Part shown: piece by piece, positions 7,701 through 16,790 of the stretch
Layout of the letters: each line of letters begins with the position of its first letter
How positions within the stretch are numbered: position 1 is the stretch's first letter
Assembly: GCA_903889735.1 (NCBI GenBank)
Contig: CAISYQ010000217.1
Location: 1 to 32,894 of the forward strand
Direction: 5' to 3'
From: an uncultured Methylibium sp.
GTDB taxonomy: Bacteria > Pseudomonadota > Gammaproteobacteria > Burkholderiales > Burkholderiaceae_C
DNA: 32,894 bases
Translations under genes and position numbers: made by a program
Notes under the pieces: model-generated
Database searches by the model: none
Seen by the model: the letters and a program-made list of their open reading frames with translations, nothing else
What the model was told of the DNA's origin: nothing

Positions 7701-9128
7701 TCAGGGGCCGGGGGGCGTGGGTGTGGAAGGGATGGCCGAGGCGATGGCGGCCGGCGGGTTCTCCGGGTCGGCGACCACGCGCGCCTGGCGCTCGAAGCTG
7801 AAGTAGGCCCAGGCCCAGTCGCTCAGCACCACCAGCCGGTTGCGGAAGCCGATCAGGAAGTAGATGTGCACGAAGAGCCAGAAGAGCCAGGCCATCACGC
7901 CGCTGAACTGCACCCGGCCGATCACCGGCACGTCGACCATCGCGATGGCTGAATGCCGCCCGATGGTGGCCAGGGCCCCGTAGTCCAGGTAGCGGAAAGC
8001 CCGGGTCGGTTCACCGCGCAGGCGCCGCAGCAGGTTCTGCGCCGCGGTGCGCCCCATCTGCTTGGCCGCTGGACTCACGCCGGGCACGGGCGTGGGGTCG
8101 CCGCGCCGAGGGTGGCTCATCGCCGCGGCCAGATCGCCGATCACCGAGATCTCCGGGTGACCCGGCAGCGCCAGGTCGGCCTCCACCGCCACCCGCCCGG
8201 CGCGGTCGAGCGTGCAGCCGCTGCTGCCCGCCAGCGCGCGGCCCAGCGGCGAGGCGGCCACGCCGGCGGCCCAGACCACCGTGTGGGTCGGGATGCGCTG
8301 CGGGCCCTGCGGTCCGTCGTAGTCCAGGCCCTCGGCATCGATGTTCGTGACCTTGGCATCGGTCAGTACCTCCACGCCCAGGGCGTGCAGCTGGGCCAGT
8401 GCCTTGGCCGAGAGCGCGTCGGTGAAGCCGCCCAGCACCCGCGGCCCACCCTCGACCAGGACCACCCGGGCGCGTCGCGAGTCGATGCGCCGGTACTCGT
8501 CGGGCAGGGTGTGGTGGGCGATCTCGGCCAGCATGCCCGCCATCTCGACCCCGGTGGGGCCGGCACCGACCACGGCGAAGGTCAGGCAGGCCTTGCGGCG
8601 CTCCAGGTTGGCCTGGCGCTCGGCGCGCTCGAAGGCCAGCAGCACGCGGCGGCGGATCCGGAAGGCGTCGGCCAGGGTCTTGAGGCCTGGCGCGTGCGCG
8701 GCCCAGTCGTCATGCCCGAAGTAGCTGTGGGTGGCGCCGGCCGCGACGATCAGGTGGTCGTAGGCGATCTGCTCCTTGTTGCCGTCCAGCGTCACGCGGC
8801 GCGCGGCCACGTCGATGCCGGTCACCTCGCCGAGCAGCACGGTGAGGTTGCCGCGCTGCATCTCGTGGCGCAGGATGTGGCGGATCGGGCCCGAGATCGC
8901 TGGCGCCGACAGCCCCGCCGTGGCCACCTGGTAGAGCAGCGGCTGGAACAGGTGGTGGTTGGTGCGGTCGATCAGGGTGATCTCGACATCGGCCTCGGAC
9001 AGTGCGCGCACCGCCTCGATGCCACCGAAGCCGCAGCCGACGATCACGACCTGCGGGCGGCCAGGCGCGGCGCCCGCTTTCGGGGCGTCTTGGAGGGAGG
9101 GGTCTGAGCCAGGGGTGTGGGAATTCAT
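7701..9128 (-). CDS. ndh: Type II NADH dehydrogenase (NDH-2), FAD-dependent
   Basis: A 475-residue flavoprotein that would transfer electrons from NADH to quinone without proton pumping. The FAD Rossmann motif GCGFGG is at 31-36. The NADH-binding motif VVGAGPTGVEMAG follows near 180, and the third FAD segment is ISVIGDLAA. A hydrophobic C-terminal segment (VMAWLFWLFVHIYFLIGF) would bind the inner membrane, as in other NDH-2 enzymes. The ATG at 9128 is chosen because it overlaps the upstream stop (ATGA) and precedes the Rossmann fold by a normal distance; the same frame runs open much further upstream, but only across the TAXI gene. Confidence 0.9.
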   Translation of the reverse strand: MNSHTPGSDPSLQDAPKAGAAPGRPQVVIVGCGFGGIEAVRALSEADVEITLIDRTNHHLFQPLLYQVATAGLSAPAISGPIRHILRHEMQRGNLTVLLGEVTGIDVAARRVTLDGNKEQIAYDHLIVAAGATHSYFGHDDWAAHAPGLKTLADAFRIRRRVLLAFERAERQANLERRKACLTFAVVGAGPTGVEMAGMLAEIAHHTLPDEYRRIDSRRARVVLVEGGPRVLGGFTDALSAKALAQLHALGVEVLTDAKVTNIDAEGLDYDGPQGPQRIPTHTVVWAAGVAASPLGRALAGSSGCTLDRAGRVAVEADLALPGHPEISVIGDLAAAMSHPRRGDPTPVPGVSPAAKQMGRTAAQNLLRRLRGEPTRAFRYLDYGALATIGRHSAIAMVDVPVIGRVQFSGVMAWLFWLFVHIYFLIGFRNRLVVLSDWAWAYFSFERQARVVADPENPPAAIASAIPSTPTPPGP

Positions 9129-10636
9129 GGGGCGCGGGGGTCGGGCGAATCGGGGGCGGTTTGCGAGGCGACTTGCGGATCGGCTTGCGGTTCGGCTTGC
9201 AAGGCAGGGGGCGAGTCCGGACCGGCGATCACCGTCGAGGGGCGCGCACCCAGCGCCCTCAGCTGGCCGCGCACGAGCTCGATGTGACTGCGCAGCGCGT
9301 AGAGCTCGTCGGCATGCGACAGCGGCACCTGCAGCTGCCGCACATGGGCGTCCAGGGATTCGAGCTGGGCCATCAGGGGCTGCGCCTGCGCACCCCGGTC
9401 CGCGCCGGCCAGGCTGTCCTCGATCTGCCGCAGCCGGCCGTACCAACGGAACACCCGCGAGCGCACCCGCAGCTGGTAGAGCGGCGGCAGCACCCGCGAC
9501 AGCGGGATCAACACCACGATCAGGCCCGCCACCACCACCCACATCCGGTCCACCAGGTTGGCGACCCAGAAGGGCAGGTAGCGCTGCATCAGCGGCGGGC
9601 CGCTCTGGAAGAAGCGCTCGGCCTCGCGGGCCAGCGGCAGCGCGGAGCCGCGCGCGGCGGGGAACTCCCCGCGCTTCTGGAACCAGCCGGGCTCGCCGTG
9701 GATCACCCGGGCGGCCTGCACCAGCAGCTGCTGCAGCACGGGGTGGGTGCTGCTGCGCGAGACCATCGTCGCGGTCGGCGCGACCAGGCGCATGTCGGCC
9801 GCGGGCAGGTCGGCGTCCAGCTGCACCAGGCCACGCGGCAGCAGCACCGGGGCGAGGAAATGGAGCTTGCGCGCATAGGCCTCGGACTGCGCAAAATCCA
9901 TCAGCCCGATGCCCGGGGTCAGCAGCAGCATCTGCACCAGCGGCGCTTCGGGCGCCGCGACGAAGGCCACCGCGTCCAGCTCGCCCGCCAGCAGCGCGAC
10001 GGTGGCCTCGGTCTGCGTCATCCGCCGCAGCTGCAGGTCGTCGGGCTTCAGGCCGTTGGCATCGATCAAGCGCAGCATCAGGTTGGTCACGCCGCTGCCC
10101 GGCGCGCCGATGTTGAGTCGCAGGCGCTTGAGCTGAGAGAAGCGCTCGATGCGCGGCGTTCCCAGCCGCTGGCGGGCCGCCTCCACGCGGTACAACAGCC
10201 ACACCGGCTCGTAGAACAGGCTGCCTAGCGAGACCAGGCCGGTGGATTCGGGCTCGTCGGGCTGGGGCAGGGGCTCCGAGCCGCCCTGCACGAAGGCCAC
10301 ATCCACGCCCGAGTCCGGGTCCTGCAGCAGCCGGAGGTTCTCGGCCGAGCCCTGGGTTGCGCGCAACTCGACCTCAACGCCGAATTTCGCCAGCTGGGCC
10401 TTGTAGCGCTGGCCGAACTCGGCATAGGCGCCCTGGGCGGCACCGGTGGCCAGGATGAGCTTCTTGGGTGGGGTGGGGTCCAGTCGCCAGTAGGCCAGCA
10501 TGAGCAGGCCCGCCAGCAGCAGGAGGGCCGGTCCGAGGGTCACCAGCAAGTCGCGCCGGCTCCAGGCGCTAGTGCGCAGGCGTCTTGGTCGTGGCCCGGG
10601 GTGGCGCGCGGGATCGGATTCGGGTTCGGCGCTCAT
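9125..10636 (-). CDS. TAXI-family TRAP-type solute-binding protein, membrane anchored
   Basis: A 503-residue protein. A hydrophobic N-terminal segment (about 31-50) follows a basic SRRDLL stretch. The TAXI-type binding domain runs from about 58 to 340, starting ILATGAAQGAYAEFG and including NIGAPGSGVTNLML. A second transmembrane segment (RMWVVVAGLIVVLIPL) is followed by a cytoplasmic coiled-coil-like tail and a Pro/Gln/Ala-rich end. TAXI proteins normally pair with a TRAP permease, but none is present here. The double anchoring suggests a sensor or scaffold role rather than free periplasmic capture; that is inference. It is the first gene of a minus-strand operon and overlaps ndh by 4 bp. Confidence 0.85.
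   Translation of the reverse strand: MSAEPESDPARHPGPRPRRLRTSAWSRRDLLVTLGPALLLLAGLLMLAYWRLDPTPPKKLILATGAAQGAYAEFGQRYKAQLAKFGVEVELRATQGSAENLRLLQDPDSGVDVAFVQGGSEPLPQPDEPESTGLVSLGSLFYEPVWLLYRVEAARQRLGTPRIERFSQLKRLRLNIGAPGSGVTNLMLRLIDANGLKPDDLQLRRMTQTEATVALLAGELDAVAFVAAPEAPLVQMLLLTPGIGLMDFAQSEAYARKLHFLAPVLLPRGLVQLDADLPAADMRLVAPTATMVSRSSTHPVLQQLLVQAARVIHGEPGWFQKRGEFPAARGSALPLAREAERFFQSGPPLMQRYLPFWVANLVDRMWVVVAGLIVVLIPLSRVLPPLYQLRVRSRVFRWYGRLRQIEDSLAGADRGAQAQPLMAQLESLDAHVRQLQVPLSHADELYALRSHIELVRGQLRALGARPSTVIAGPDSPPALQAEPQADPQVASQTAPDSPDPRAP
9160..9207. repeat. Four degenerate tandem 12-bp units in the 3' end of the TAXI gene
   Basis: Units start at 9160, 9172, 9184 and 9196 (consensus CTTGCGGWTCGG on the plus strand). 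They encode a short Gln-Ala-Asp/Glu-Pro repeat in the disordered C-terminal tail. The two central units differ by one base. Confidence 0.55.
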
Positions 10637-10739
10637 CGTCGCGCCGATTCTCGGTCAGTTGCGGGGGCCGTCGCACCCACCGACCCCCTCGCAGGGCATC
10701 GGCCTGCCACAGCCCCCCAAGCAACGGCGGCGACCGGAC

Positions 10740-10755
10740 CGGGCCCAGCGGCCCG
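10740..10755 (-). terminator. Short hairpin after rarD, possible terminator
   Basis: CGGGCC and GGCCCG form a 6-bp stem with a 4-nt loop, 7 bp beyond the rarD stop. No T-run follows on the minus strand. The 126-bp gap from 10637 to 10762 must also hold the promoter of the TAXI-ndh-aminopeptidase operon; no clear -35/-10 was identified. Confidence 0.25.
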
Positions 10756-10762
10756 CCCCCCT

Positions 10763-11659
10763 TCAGCGCGGTGGGGCGCTCACTGGCAGGGCGGCGCGGC
10801 GGCTGCGCCACCAGCTCTCGGCGCTGTAGATTGCCAGCGCCGCCCAGATCACCGCGAAGCCGATCAGGCGCTCGGGCGTGAAGGTCTCGCCGAACAGCAG
10901 CACGCCCAGGAGCAGCTGCACCGAGGGCGCGATGTACTGCAGCAGCCCCAGCACCGACATCGGGATTCGCCGTGCCCCCGAGGCGAACAGCAGCAGCGGG
11001 ATGGCGGTGATCGGGCCCGAGGCCAGCACCAGCGCCTGCAGCCAGAAGCCCTGGTGGACGAATTCCGAGCGGCCCTGCATCAGCAACCAGGCCAGCCCGG
11101 TCAGCGCGATCGGACCGAGCATCAGCGTCTCCATCGCCAGGCCCTCGAGCGGACCGAGCGGGGCGGTCTTGCGCAGCAGGCCGTAGATGCCGAAGGTGAT
11201 GGCCAGCGTGATCGCAATCCAGGGCGGCTCGCCGGTCTGCCAGCCGAGCCAGGCCACGCCCGCCCCTGCCACGGCCACCGCCAGCCACTGCGCGGGCCGC
11301 AGACGCTCCTTGAGAACGGCCGCACCCAGCAGCACATTGACCAGGGGGTTGATGAAGTAGCCCAGGCTCGCGTCGAGCACGCGCCCGTTGACGACCGCCC
11401 AGATGTAGAGGAACCAGTTGAAGGCGATCAGCGAGGCGCTGGCCGCAAAGCCCAGCATCAGTCGGCGATTGACCAGTGCCGGGCCCAGCCAAGCGTGGCG
11501 GCGCTGGCTCCCCAGCAGCAGGGCCACGAAGGCCAGCGTGCAGGCGATGCGCCAGCCCATCATCTCCAGCGGCGGCACCGCTTCCACCGCCTTGAAGTAG
11601 AGGGGAAAGAGCCCCCAGAGGGCGAAGGCGAGGGCGGCGCTCAGCGCGCCGGATTGCAC
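10763..11659 (-). CDS. rarD: RarD, EamA-family transporter
   Basis: A 298-residue inner-membrane protein of the drug/metabolite transporter superfamily with about ten hydrophobic helices in two EamA repeats. The opening ALWGLFPLYFKAV and the internal GYFINPLVNVLLG and PLLLFASGARRIPMSVLGLLQYIAP are hallmark RarD segments. RarD was named from a chloramphenicol-sensitivity context; its transported substrate is not firmly known. The start is a GTG at 11659, placed just before the first helix as in the family. It lies 16 bp after the FKBP gene and is probably co-transcribed with it. Confidence 0.9.
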   Translation of the reverse strand: MQSGALSAALAFALWGLFPLYFKAVEAVPPLEMMGWRIACTLAFVALLLGSQRRHAWLGPALVNRRLMLGFAASASLIAFNWFLYIWAVVNGRVLDASLGYFINPLVNVLLGAAVLKERLRPAQWLAVAVAGAGVAWLGWQTGEPPWIAITLAITFGIYGLLRKTAPLGPLEGLAMETLMLGPIALTGLAWLLMQGRSEFVHQGFWLQALVLASGPITAIPLLLFASGARRIPMSVLGLLQYIAPSVQLLLGVLLFGETFTPERLIGFAVIWAALAIYSAESWWRSRRAALPVSAPPR

Positions 11660-11675
11660 GGGAAGCCGCCGGTGC

Positions 11676-12026
11676 TCAGCTCACCCCGAGCAGCTCAACC
11701 TCGAACAGGAGGGTCGCGTTGGGCGGAATCACGCCGCCGGCACCGCGCGCCCCGTAGCCGAGCTGCGGCGGGATCACCAGCCGGCGCGTGCTGCCGACCT
11801 GCATGCCGGCCACACCCTCGTCCCAGCCGCGGATCACCATGCCGGCGCCCAGCGTGAAGGAGAAGGGGTCGCCGCGGTCCTTGCTGGAGTCGAACTTGCG
11901 GCCGGGGCTGCCCTCGTTGTAGAGCCAGCCGGTGTAGTGCACCCGCACGGACTGCCCCGCGGTGGCGGTCGGGCCGTTGCCGACGCTGGTTTCTTCGAAC
12001 TGGAGTCCCGAGGCGGTGGTGATCAT
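11676..12026 (-). CDS. FKBP-type peptidyl-prolyl cis-trans isomerase
   Basis: A 116-residue single FKBP domain with no signal peptide or extra domain. It catalyses cis-trans isomerisation of prolyl bonds in the cytoplasm. Active-site motifs are visible: [51 protein letters not shown] and [14 protein letters not shown]. An AGGA box lies about 10 nt before the ATG. It leads the FKBP-rarD pair, and its promoter must lie in the gap shared with the divergent efflux operon. Confidence 0.93.
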   Translation of the reverse strand: MITTASGLQFEETSVGNGPTATAGQSVRVHYTGWLYNEGSPGRKFDSSKDRGDPFSFTLGAGMVIRGWDEGVAGMQVGSTRRLVIPPQLGYGARGAGGVIPPNATLLFEVELLGVS

Positions 12027-12340
12027 CTTGGAGGGTCCTTTCTGTGCCGAGTCTGGCGCGGGGTCTGACGAAGGGGCGGAGCATAGCCGCCCAGGGCCCC
12101 CCTGTCCCGCCCCCTGTCATGAGCGCCCCGGCGCCGTTCGGTCGCGACCCGCGGCGCCAGCGCTGCTCGGCAGGGGGAGAACACGGCGCCCTGCCAGGCG
12201 CCATTCGCCGGCCCGCGGGTACCACCGGCCCTTATCGGGGTCCGGTCGATTAAAGTCCGACCGCCTGAATCCCGGTTCGCTTGTGCCGGACGATCGATCG
12301 CGGCCCTGACCGCGCTTGAGGCTTCACCCAGGAAACCGAG
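12027..12340. other. Divergent intergenic region (FKBP gene / RND efflux operon)
   Basis: These 314 bp must carry both divergent promoters. Stop codons and composition argue against a gene. The clearest structure is the dyad at 12243-12263. An AGGAAA box lies just before the adaptor ATG. No textbook -35/-10 pair stood out. Confidence 0.5.
12243..12263. promoter_or_regulatory. Inverted repeat, candidate operator upstream of the RND efflux operon
   Basis: CGGTCG (12243-12248) and CGACCG (12258-12263) are exact inverted repeats separated by a locally AT-rich 9-bp spacer, about 80 bp before the first efflux gene. The layout resembles a TetR-type operator, but no regulator gene is adjacent, so the assignment is speculative. 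Confidence 0.3.
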
Positions 12341-13606
12341 ATGCCCCACCGCCTGCACCGAACCTCAGCCGATCACGCCCTGGCGCCCCTGGCCCTCAAG
12401 ACACTGCGCCGACCGCTGCCCTGGTTGCTGCTGGCCGCCTTGACGCTGGCCGGCTGTGGCAAGGAGAAGGCGGTGAGCGCCCCGCCCCCGCCGCCCGAGG
12501 TCGCGGTCCTGACGGTGACCCAGCAGGCCACGCCGCTGTCCATCGAGATCGTCGCCGAGGTCAAGGCCCTGCGGGAGGTGGAGCTGCGGCCCCGCGTCTC
12601 GGGCCTCGTGATCCGCCAGAATTTCCGACCCGGCCAGTCGGTCAAGGAAGGCGATCTGCTGTTCGTCATCGACCCACGGCCCTATGACGAGGCGGTGACC
12701 ACCGCCCAGGCCAACCTCGCCGAGGCGCAGGCCAACCTCGCCCGTGTGCGCCAGGATGTCGAGCGCTACAAGCCTCTGCTCAAGGACAACGCGATCCCGC
12801 GCCAGACCTACGAGCAGACGGTCGCCCAGGAGCAGCAGACCCAGGCGGTGGCCGATGCGCGCCGTTCCTCGCTGGACAAAGCCCGGCTGGAGCGTTCCTT
12901 CGCAGAGGTGCGCTCGCCCATCTCGGGACAGATCGGGCTGCAGAAGGTCGAGGTCGGTGGCCTCGCCAGCGCGGGCCAGACCGTGCTGGCCACGGTGTCG
13001 ACCCTGGACCCGGTGGCGGCCTACTTCAGCATCGCCGAGGTTGACTACCTGGCCTTTGCCAAGCGGATCGGGTCCGCCCGCGCGGGCAACGGCGAGCGCA
13101 AGAGTCCGCCCACCGAGCTCGTCCTGGCCGATGGCAGCCTCTACGACCAGCCCGGCCAGATCGACTTCGCCGACCGGGCCCTGAACCCGGCCAGCGGCAC
13201 CCTGACGCTGAGGGCCCTCTTTGCCAACCCGCAGGACCTCCTGCGCCCGGGCATGAGCGCGCGGGTGCGCATCGTCTACGACGTGGCCGAGAAGGCCATC
13301 CTGGTGCCCCAGAAGGCCATCACCGAGATGCTGGGCAAGCAGTTCGCCACCGTGGTCGGTGCCGACAACAAGGTCCAGCAGCGGCCGGTCACCACCGGCG
13401 CCCGGCTCGGCGAGCAGTGGCTGATCGAGGCCGGACTCCAGCCCGGCGAGGTGGTCGTGGTCGAGGGCCTGCAGAAGGCGCGCCCGGGCACGACGGTCAG
13501 GCCGGTGCCGCTCACCCCCCCGACGCCGACTGCCCCTGCGGCTGCCGGCTCGGCCGCTCCTGCGGCCTCCGCGCCGGCAGGTGGCGCCTCGGCCCGCCAG
13601 CCGTAA
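12341..13606 (+). CDS. RND efflux system, periplasmic adaptor (membrane fusion) lipoprotein
   Basis: A 421-residue adaptor of the AcrA/MexA type, linking pump and outer-membrane channel. The signal peptide ends in a lipobox LTLAGC with the acylated cysteine at 39. Next come the barrel-sandwich entry (VELRPRVSGLVIRQNFRPGQSVKEGDLLFVIDPR), a coiled-coil hairpin (about 110-180), the returning lipoyl half (RSPISGQIGLQKVEVG) and C-terminal beta-barrel and membrane-proximal domains. The end is an Ala/Pro-rich tail. It is the first gene of the operon, 10 bp before the pump gene. Substrates cannot be read from sequence; multidrug efflux is the family default. Confidence 0.92.
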   Translation: MPHRLHRTSADHALAPLALKTLRRPLPWLLLAALTLAGCGKEKAVSAPPPPPEVAVLTVTQQATPLSIEIVAEVKALREVELRPRVSGLVIRQNFRPGQSVKEGDLLFVIDPRPYDEAVTTAQANLAEAQANLARVRQDVERYKPLLKDNAIPRQTYEQTVAQEQQTQAVADARRSSLDKARLERSFAEVRSPISGQIGLQKVEVGGLASAGQTVLATVSTLDPVAAYFSIAEVDYLAFAKRIGSARAGNGERKSPPTELVLADGSLYDQPGQIDFADRALNPASGTLTLRALFANPQDLLRPGMSARVRIVYDVAEKAILVPQKAITEMLGKQFATVVGADNKVQQRPVTTGARLGEQWLIEAGLQPGEVVVVEGLQKARPGTTVRPVPLTPPTPTAPAAAGSAAPAASAPAGGASARQP

Positions 13607-13616
13607 GGGGGCGGAC

Positions 13617-16600
13617 ATGGCGAAGTTCTTCATCACGCGGCCGGTGGCCGCGATCGTGCTGGCGATCCTGATGGTCATCGCCGGGCTGATCGCCGGGATG
13701 GGCCTGCCCATCGCCCAGTACCCGCAGATCACGCTGCCCACCGTGCGCGTGGCGGGCTTCTACCCGGGTGCCGCCGCCGAGGTGGTGGAGCAGTCCGTGG
13801 CCCAGCCGATCGAGGAGCAGGTCAACGGCATCGAGGGCATGCTCTACATGAGCTCCAGCTCGGCCGGCAACGGCAGCTACAACCTGGACATCACCTTCGG
13901 TCTGGACACCGATGCCGACATCGCCGCGGTCCAGGTCCAGAACCGCAGCTCGCAGGCCAACGCGCGCCTGCCTTCGGAGGTGATCGCCAGCGGCATCACC
14001 ACCAAGAAGCAGAGCCCCGACACGTTGATGTACATCGCGATGGTGTCGCCGGGCGGCACCTACGACGACCTCTTCCTTGCCAACTACGCCACGATCAACG
14101 TGGTGGAGAGCCTCAAGCGCGTCAAGGGCGTGGGCAACGTCCAGCTCTTCGGCGCCGAGTTCGGCATGCGGCTGTGGCTGCGCCCCGACCGCATGGCCTC
14201 GCTGGGCGTCACCCCGACCGATGTCTACCGCGCGGTGCAGGAGCAGAACGTGCAGGCGCCGGCCGGCCAGGTGGGCCAGCTCCCGGCGCCGAAGAGCCAG
14301 CAGTTCCAGTACGGCGTGCAGCTGCGCGGCCGCTTGTCGGAGGTCCCGGAGTTCGAGAACATCATCGTCCGCGCCAAGTCCGACGGCTCCATCGTGCGCG
14401 TCAAGGACGTGGCGCGGGTCGAGCTCGGCGCCCGGGACTACGGCTTCCAGTCGCGCCTCAACGGCAAGCCGGCGGCGGCCCTGTCGATCAACCTCACCCC
14501 CGACGCCAGCGCGCTCGAGACCGCCGGCCTGATCCGCCAGCAGCTCGCCGAGCTGGCCACCGCCTTCCCCCAGGACATGGGCTACGACGTGGTGCTGGAC
14601 AACACCACCTTCGTGAAGGCTTCGCTCGAGGAGGTCGTGCACACCTTCGTCGAGGCGCTGCTCCTGGTGCTGGTGGTGGTGTTCCTCTTCCTCCAGAACT
14701 GGCGCGCCACGGTGATCCCGATGCTGGCGGTGCCGGTCTCGTTGATCGCTACTTTCGCGGCCTTCACGCTGCTGGGTTTCACCATCAACACGCTCACGCT
14801 CTTCGGCATGGTGCTGGCCATCGGCATCGTGGTGGACGACGCCATCGTGGTGGTGGAGGCCGTCGAGCACCACCTCGCCCATGGCGGAATGAGCGCGCGC
14901 GAAGCCACCATGAAGGCGATGGGGGAGGTCTCGGGCCCAGTGGTTGCGATCGCCCTCATCCTGTGCGCGGTGTTCGTGCCGGTGGCCTTCCTGGGCGGCA
15001 TCTCGGGCATCATGTACAAGCAGTTCGCCGTGACCGTGGCGGTGTCCACGCTGCTCTCGGCATTGGTGGCCCTCACCCTCACCCCGGCCCTGTGCGCGCT
15101 GCTGCTCAAGCCCCACGCAGTGGGCGCGGCCCCCGGCCTGCTGGACCGCTTCTTCGCACTCTTCAACCGGGTCTTCGACCACCTCACCGAGCGCTTCGGC
15201 CGCGGTGTGCAGCTGTTGATCCGGCGCATGGCGATTGCACTGGCGGTGCTTGCGGCCTTGATCTACGCGGCCTTCCACCTGATGGGCAAGGTGCCCGGTG
15301 CCTTCGTGCCGCCCGAGGACCAGGGCTATTTCATCGGCAGCGTGCAACTGCCCGAGGCCGCCTCGCTCAACCGCACGCTGGACGTCACCCGCAAGGTCGA
15401 TGGCCTCCTGTCCGATTTGCCCGGCGTCGAGAAGCGGCTGGTGATCAACGGTTACAACGTGCTCAACGGCGTCTCGCAGCCCGACAGCGCCCTGTTCGTG
15501 GCAACCCTCAAGCCCTGGGAGGAGCGAACCGCCCCCGACGAGCAGCTGGGCGCCATCATCCGCGCGACCTACGCGCGCATGGCCACGCTGCCCGAGGCGA
15601 TGGTGCTGTCCTTCAACCCGCCGGCGATTCCCGGCATGGGGGCCACCGGCGGTTTCTCCTTCAAGCTGCAGGACCGCTCCGGCGCCACGCCGCAGGAGCT
15701 GGCCCAGGTGGCCGAGGCCTTCATGGCCGAGGCCCGCAAGCGGCCCGAGATCGGCAGCATCTACTCCAAGTTCAACCCGCGCACGCCGGCCTTCCGCCTG
15801 GAGCTCGACCGCGAGAAGGCCAAGAAGCTGGGCGTCCCCATCAGTGACGTGACCAACGCGCTGCAGACCTTCCTCGGCGGCCTCAACATCAACGACTTCA
15901 GCCGCTTCGGCCGCACCTACAAGGTCACGATGCAGGCCGAGTCCGAGTTCCGCAGCGACATCGAGGGCGTGGCCATGTTCCACGTCCGCAGCGCCAGCGG
16001 GCAGATGGTCCCCTTGTCCTCGCTGGTCCGCTCGGTGCCGATCAGCGCCCCCAACGTCACCCAGCGCTACAACCTCTACCGCACCGCCGAGCTCGGCGGC
16101 GATTCGGCGCCCGGGTTCAGCTCGGGCGAGACCCTCAGGGCCATGGAGGAGGTGGCGGCCCAGGCGCTGCCGCCCGGCTATGGCTACGAATGGTCGGGCA
16201 TCAGCCTGCAGGAAAAGCAGTCGGCCGGCCAGGCACCGGTGATCTTCGGGCTGGCGATCCTGTTCGTCTTCCTCTTCCTCGCGGCCATGTACGAGAGCTG
16301 GGCGGTGCCCTTCGCCGTGCTGCTGGCGGTGCCGCTGGGTGTCTTCGGGGCGATGCTGGGGCTCTACCTCACGGGCCTCACCAACAACATCTACGCCCAG
16401 ATCGGGCTGGTGCTGCTGATCGGTCTCGCGGCCAAGAACGCGATCCTGATCGTGGAGTTCGCCAAGATGAAGCGCGAGGCCGGCGAAGACGCGGTGAGCG
16501 CGGCGGTGGGGGCCGCCAAGCTGCGCCTGCGGCCCATCGTCATGACGTCCTTCGCCTTCATCCTCGGCGTCGTGCCGCTGGTGACGGCCTCGGGCGCCGG

Positions 16601-16790
16601 TGCCGCTTCGCGCGTGTCGATGGGCATCACGGTGCTGTGCGGCATGCTGGCCGCCACGTTGCTGGCGATCTTCATCGTGCCGGTGCTCTTCGTCGCCATC
16701 GACCGGCCGACCCACCGGGGCAGCCGGCACGCGCCATCGGAACCCACCGCGCCGCCCCACGCGGCCCGGCTCACCGAGGAGCACGCATGA
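13617..16790 (+). CDS. RND efflux pump, HAE1 (AcrB/MexB-like) inner-membrane transporter
   Basis: A 1057-residue proton-driven pump that extrudes amphiphilic compounds through the tripartite complex. The two-fold repeat of one helix, a large periplasmic loop and six helices is evident. The proton-relay residues fall at D407-D408 (GIVVDDAIVVVE) and K940 (LAAKNAIL), the same numbering as E. coli AcrB, so the core has almost no insertions or deletions. The ATG at 13617 gives the canonical start MAKFFITRPVAA; an upstream in-frame start would add 12 residues overlapping the adaptor gene. It overlaps the outer-membrane factor gene by 4 bp (ATGA). Confidence 0.95.
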   Translation: MAKFFITRPVAAIVLAILMVIAGLIAGMGLPIAQYPQITLPTVRVAGFYPGAAAEVVEQSVAQPIEEQVNGIEGMLYMSSSSAGNGSYNLDITFGLDTDADIAAVQVQNRSSQANARLPSEVIASGITTKKQSPDTLMYIAMVSPGGTYDDLFLANYATINVVESLKRVKGVGNVQLFGAEFGMRLWLRPDRMASLGVTPTDVYRAVQEQNVQAPAGQVGQLPAPKSQQFQYGVQLRGRLSEVPEFENIIVRAKSDGSIVRVKDVARVELGARDYGFQSRLNGKPAAALSINLTPDASALETAGLIRQQLAELATAFPQDMGYDVVLDNTTFVKASLEEVVHTFVEALLLVLVVVFLFLQNWRATVIPMLAVPVSLIATFAAFTLLGFTINTLTLFGMVLAIGIVVDDAIVVVEAVEHHLAHGGMSAREATMKAMGEVSGPVVAIALILCAVFVPVAFLGGISGIMYKQFAVTVAVSTLLSALVALTLTPALCALLLKPHAVGAAPGLLDRFFALFNRVFDHLTERFGRGVQLLIRRMAIALAVLAALIYAAFHLMGKVPGAFVPPEDQGYFIGSVQLPEAASLNRTLDVTRKVDGLLSDLPGVEKRLVINGYNVLNGVSQPDSALFVATLKPWEERTAPDEQLGAIIRATYARMATLPEAMVLSFNPPAIPGMGATGGFSFKLQDRSGATPQELAQVAEAFMAEARKRPEIGSIYSKFNPRTPAFRLELDREKAKKLGVPISDVTNALQTFLGGLNINDFSRFGRTYKVTMQAESEFRSDIEGVAMFHVRSASGQMVPLSSLVRSVPISAPNVTQRYNLYRTAELGGDSAPGFSSGETLRAMEEVAAQALPPGYGYEWSGISLQEKQSAGQAPVIFGLAILFVFLFLAAMYESWAVPFAVLLAVPLGVFGAMLGLYLTGLTNNIYAQIGLVLLIGLAAKNAILIVEFAKMKREAGEDAVSAAVGAAKLRLRPIVMTSFAFILGVVPLVTASGAGAASRVSMGITVLCGMLAATLLAIFIVPVLFVAIDRPTHRGSRHAPSEPTAPPHAARLTEEHA

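Noticed and set aside
9129-10202. Extension of the NDH-2 frame upstream as a possible 833-residue fusion protein
   Set aside because: The extra part is an Ala/Arg/Pro-rich out-of-frame reading of the TAXI gene. The ATG at 9128 overlaps the TAXI stop and sits correctly before the Rossmann motif.
13512-16784. A 1090-codon open frame antisense to the RND pump gene
   Set aside because: Its product is a His/Gly/Arg/Gln-rich low-complexity chain with no recognisable domain. Long antisense frames are expected opposite GC-rich genes with strong third-position bias, and the plus strand encodes an unmistakable AcrB-type protein.
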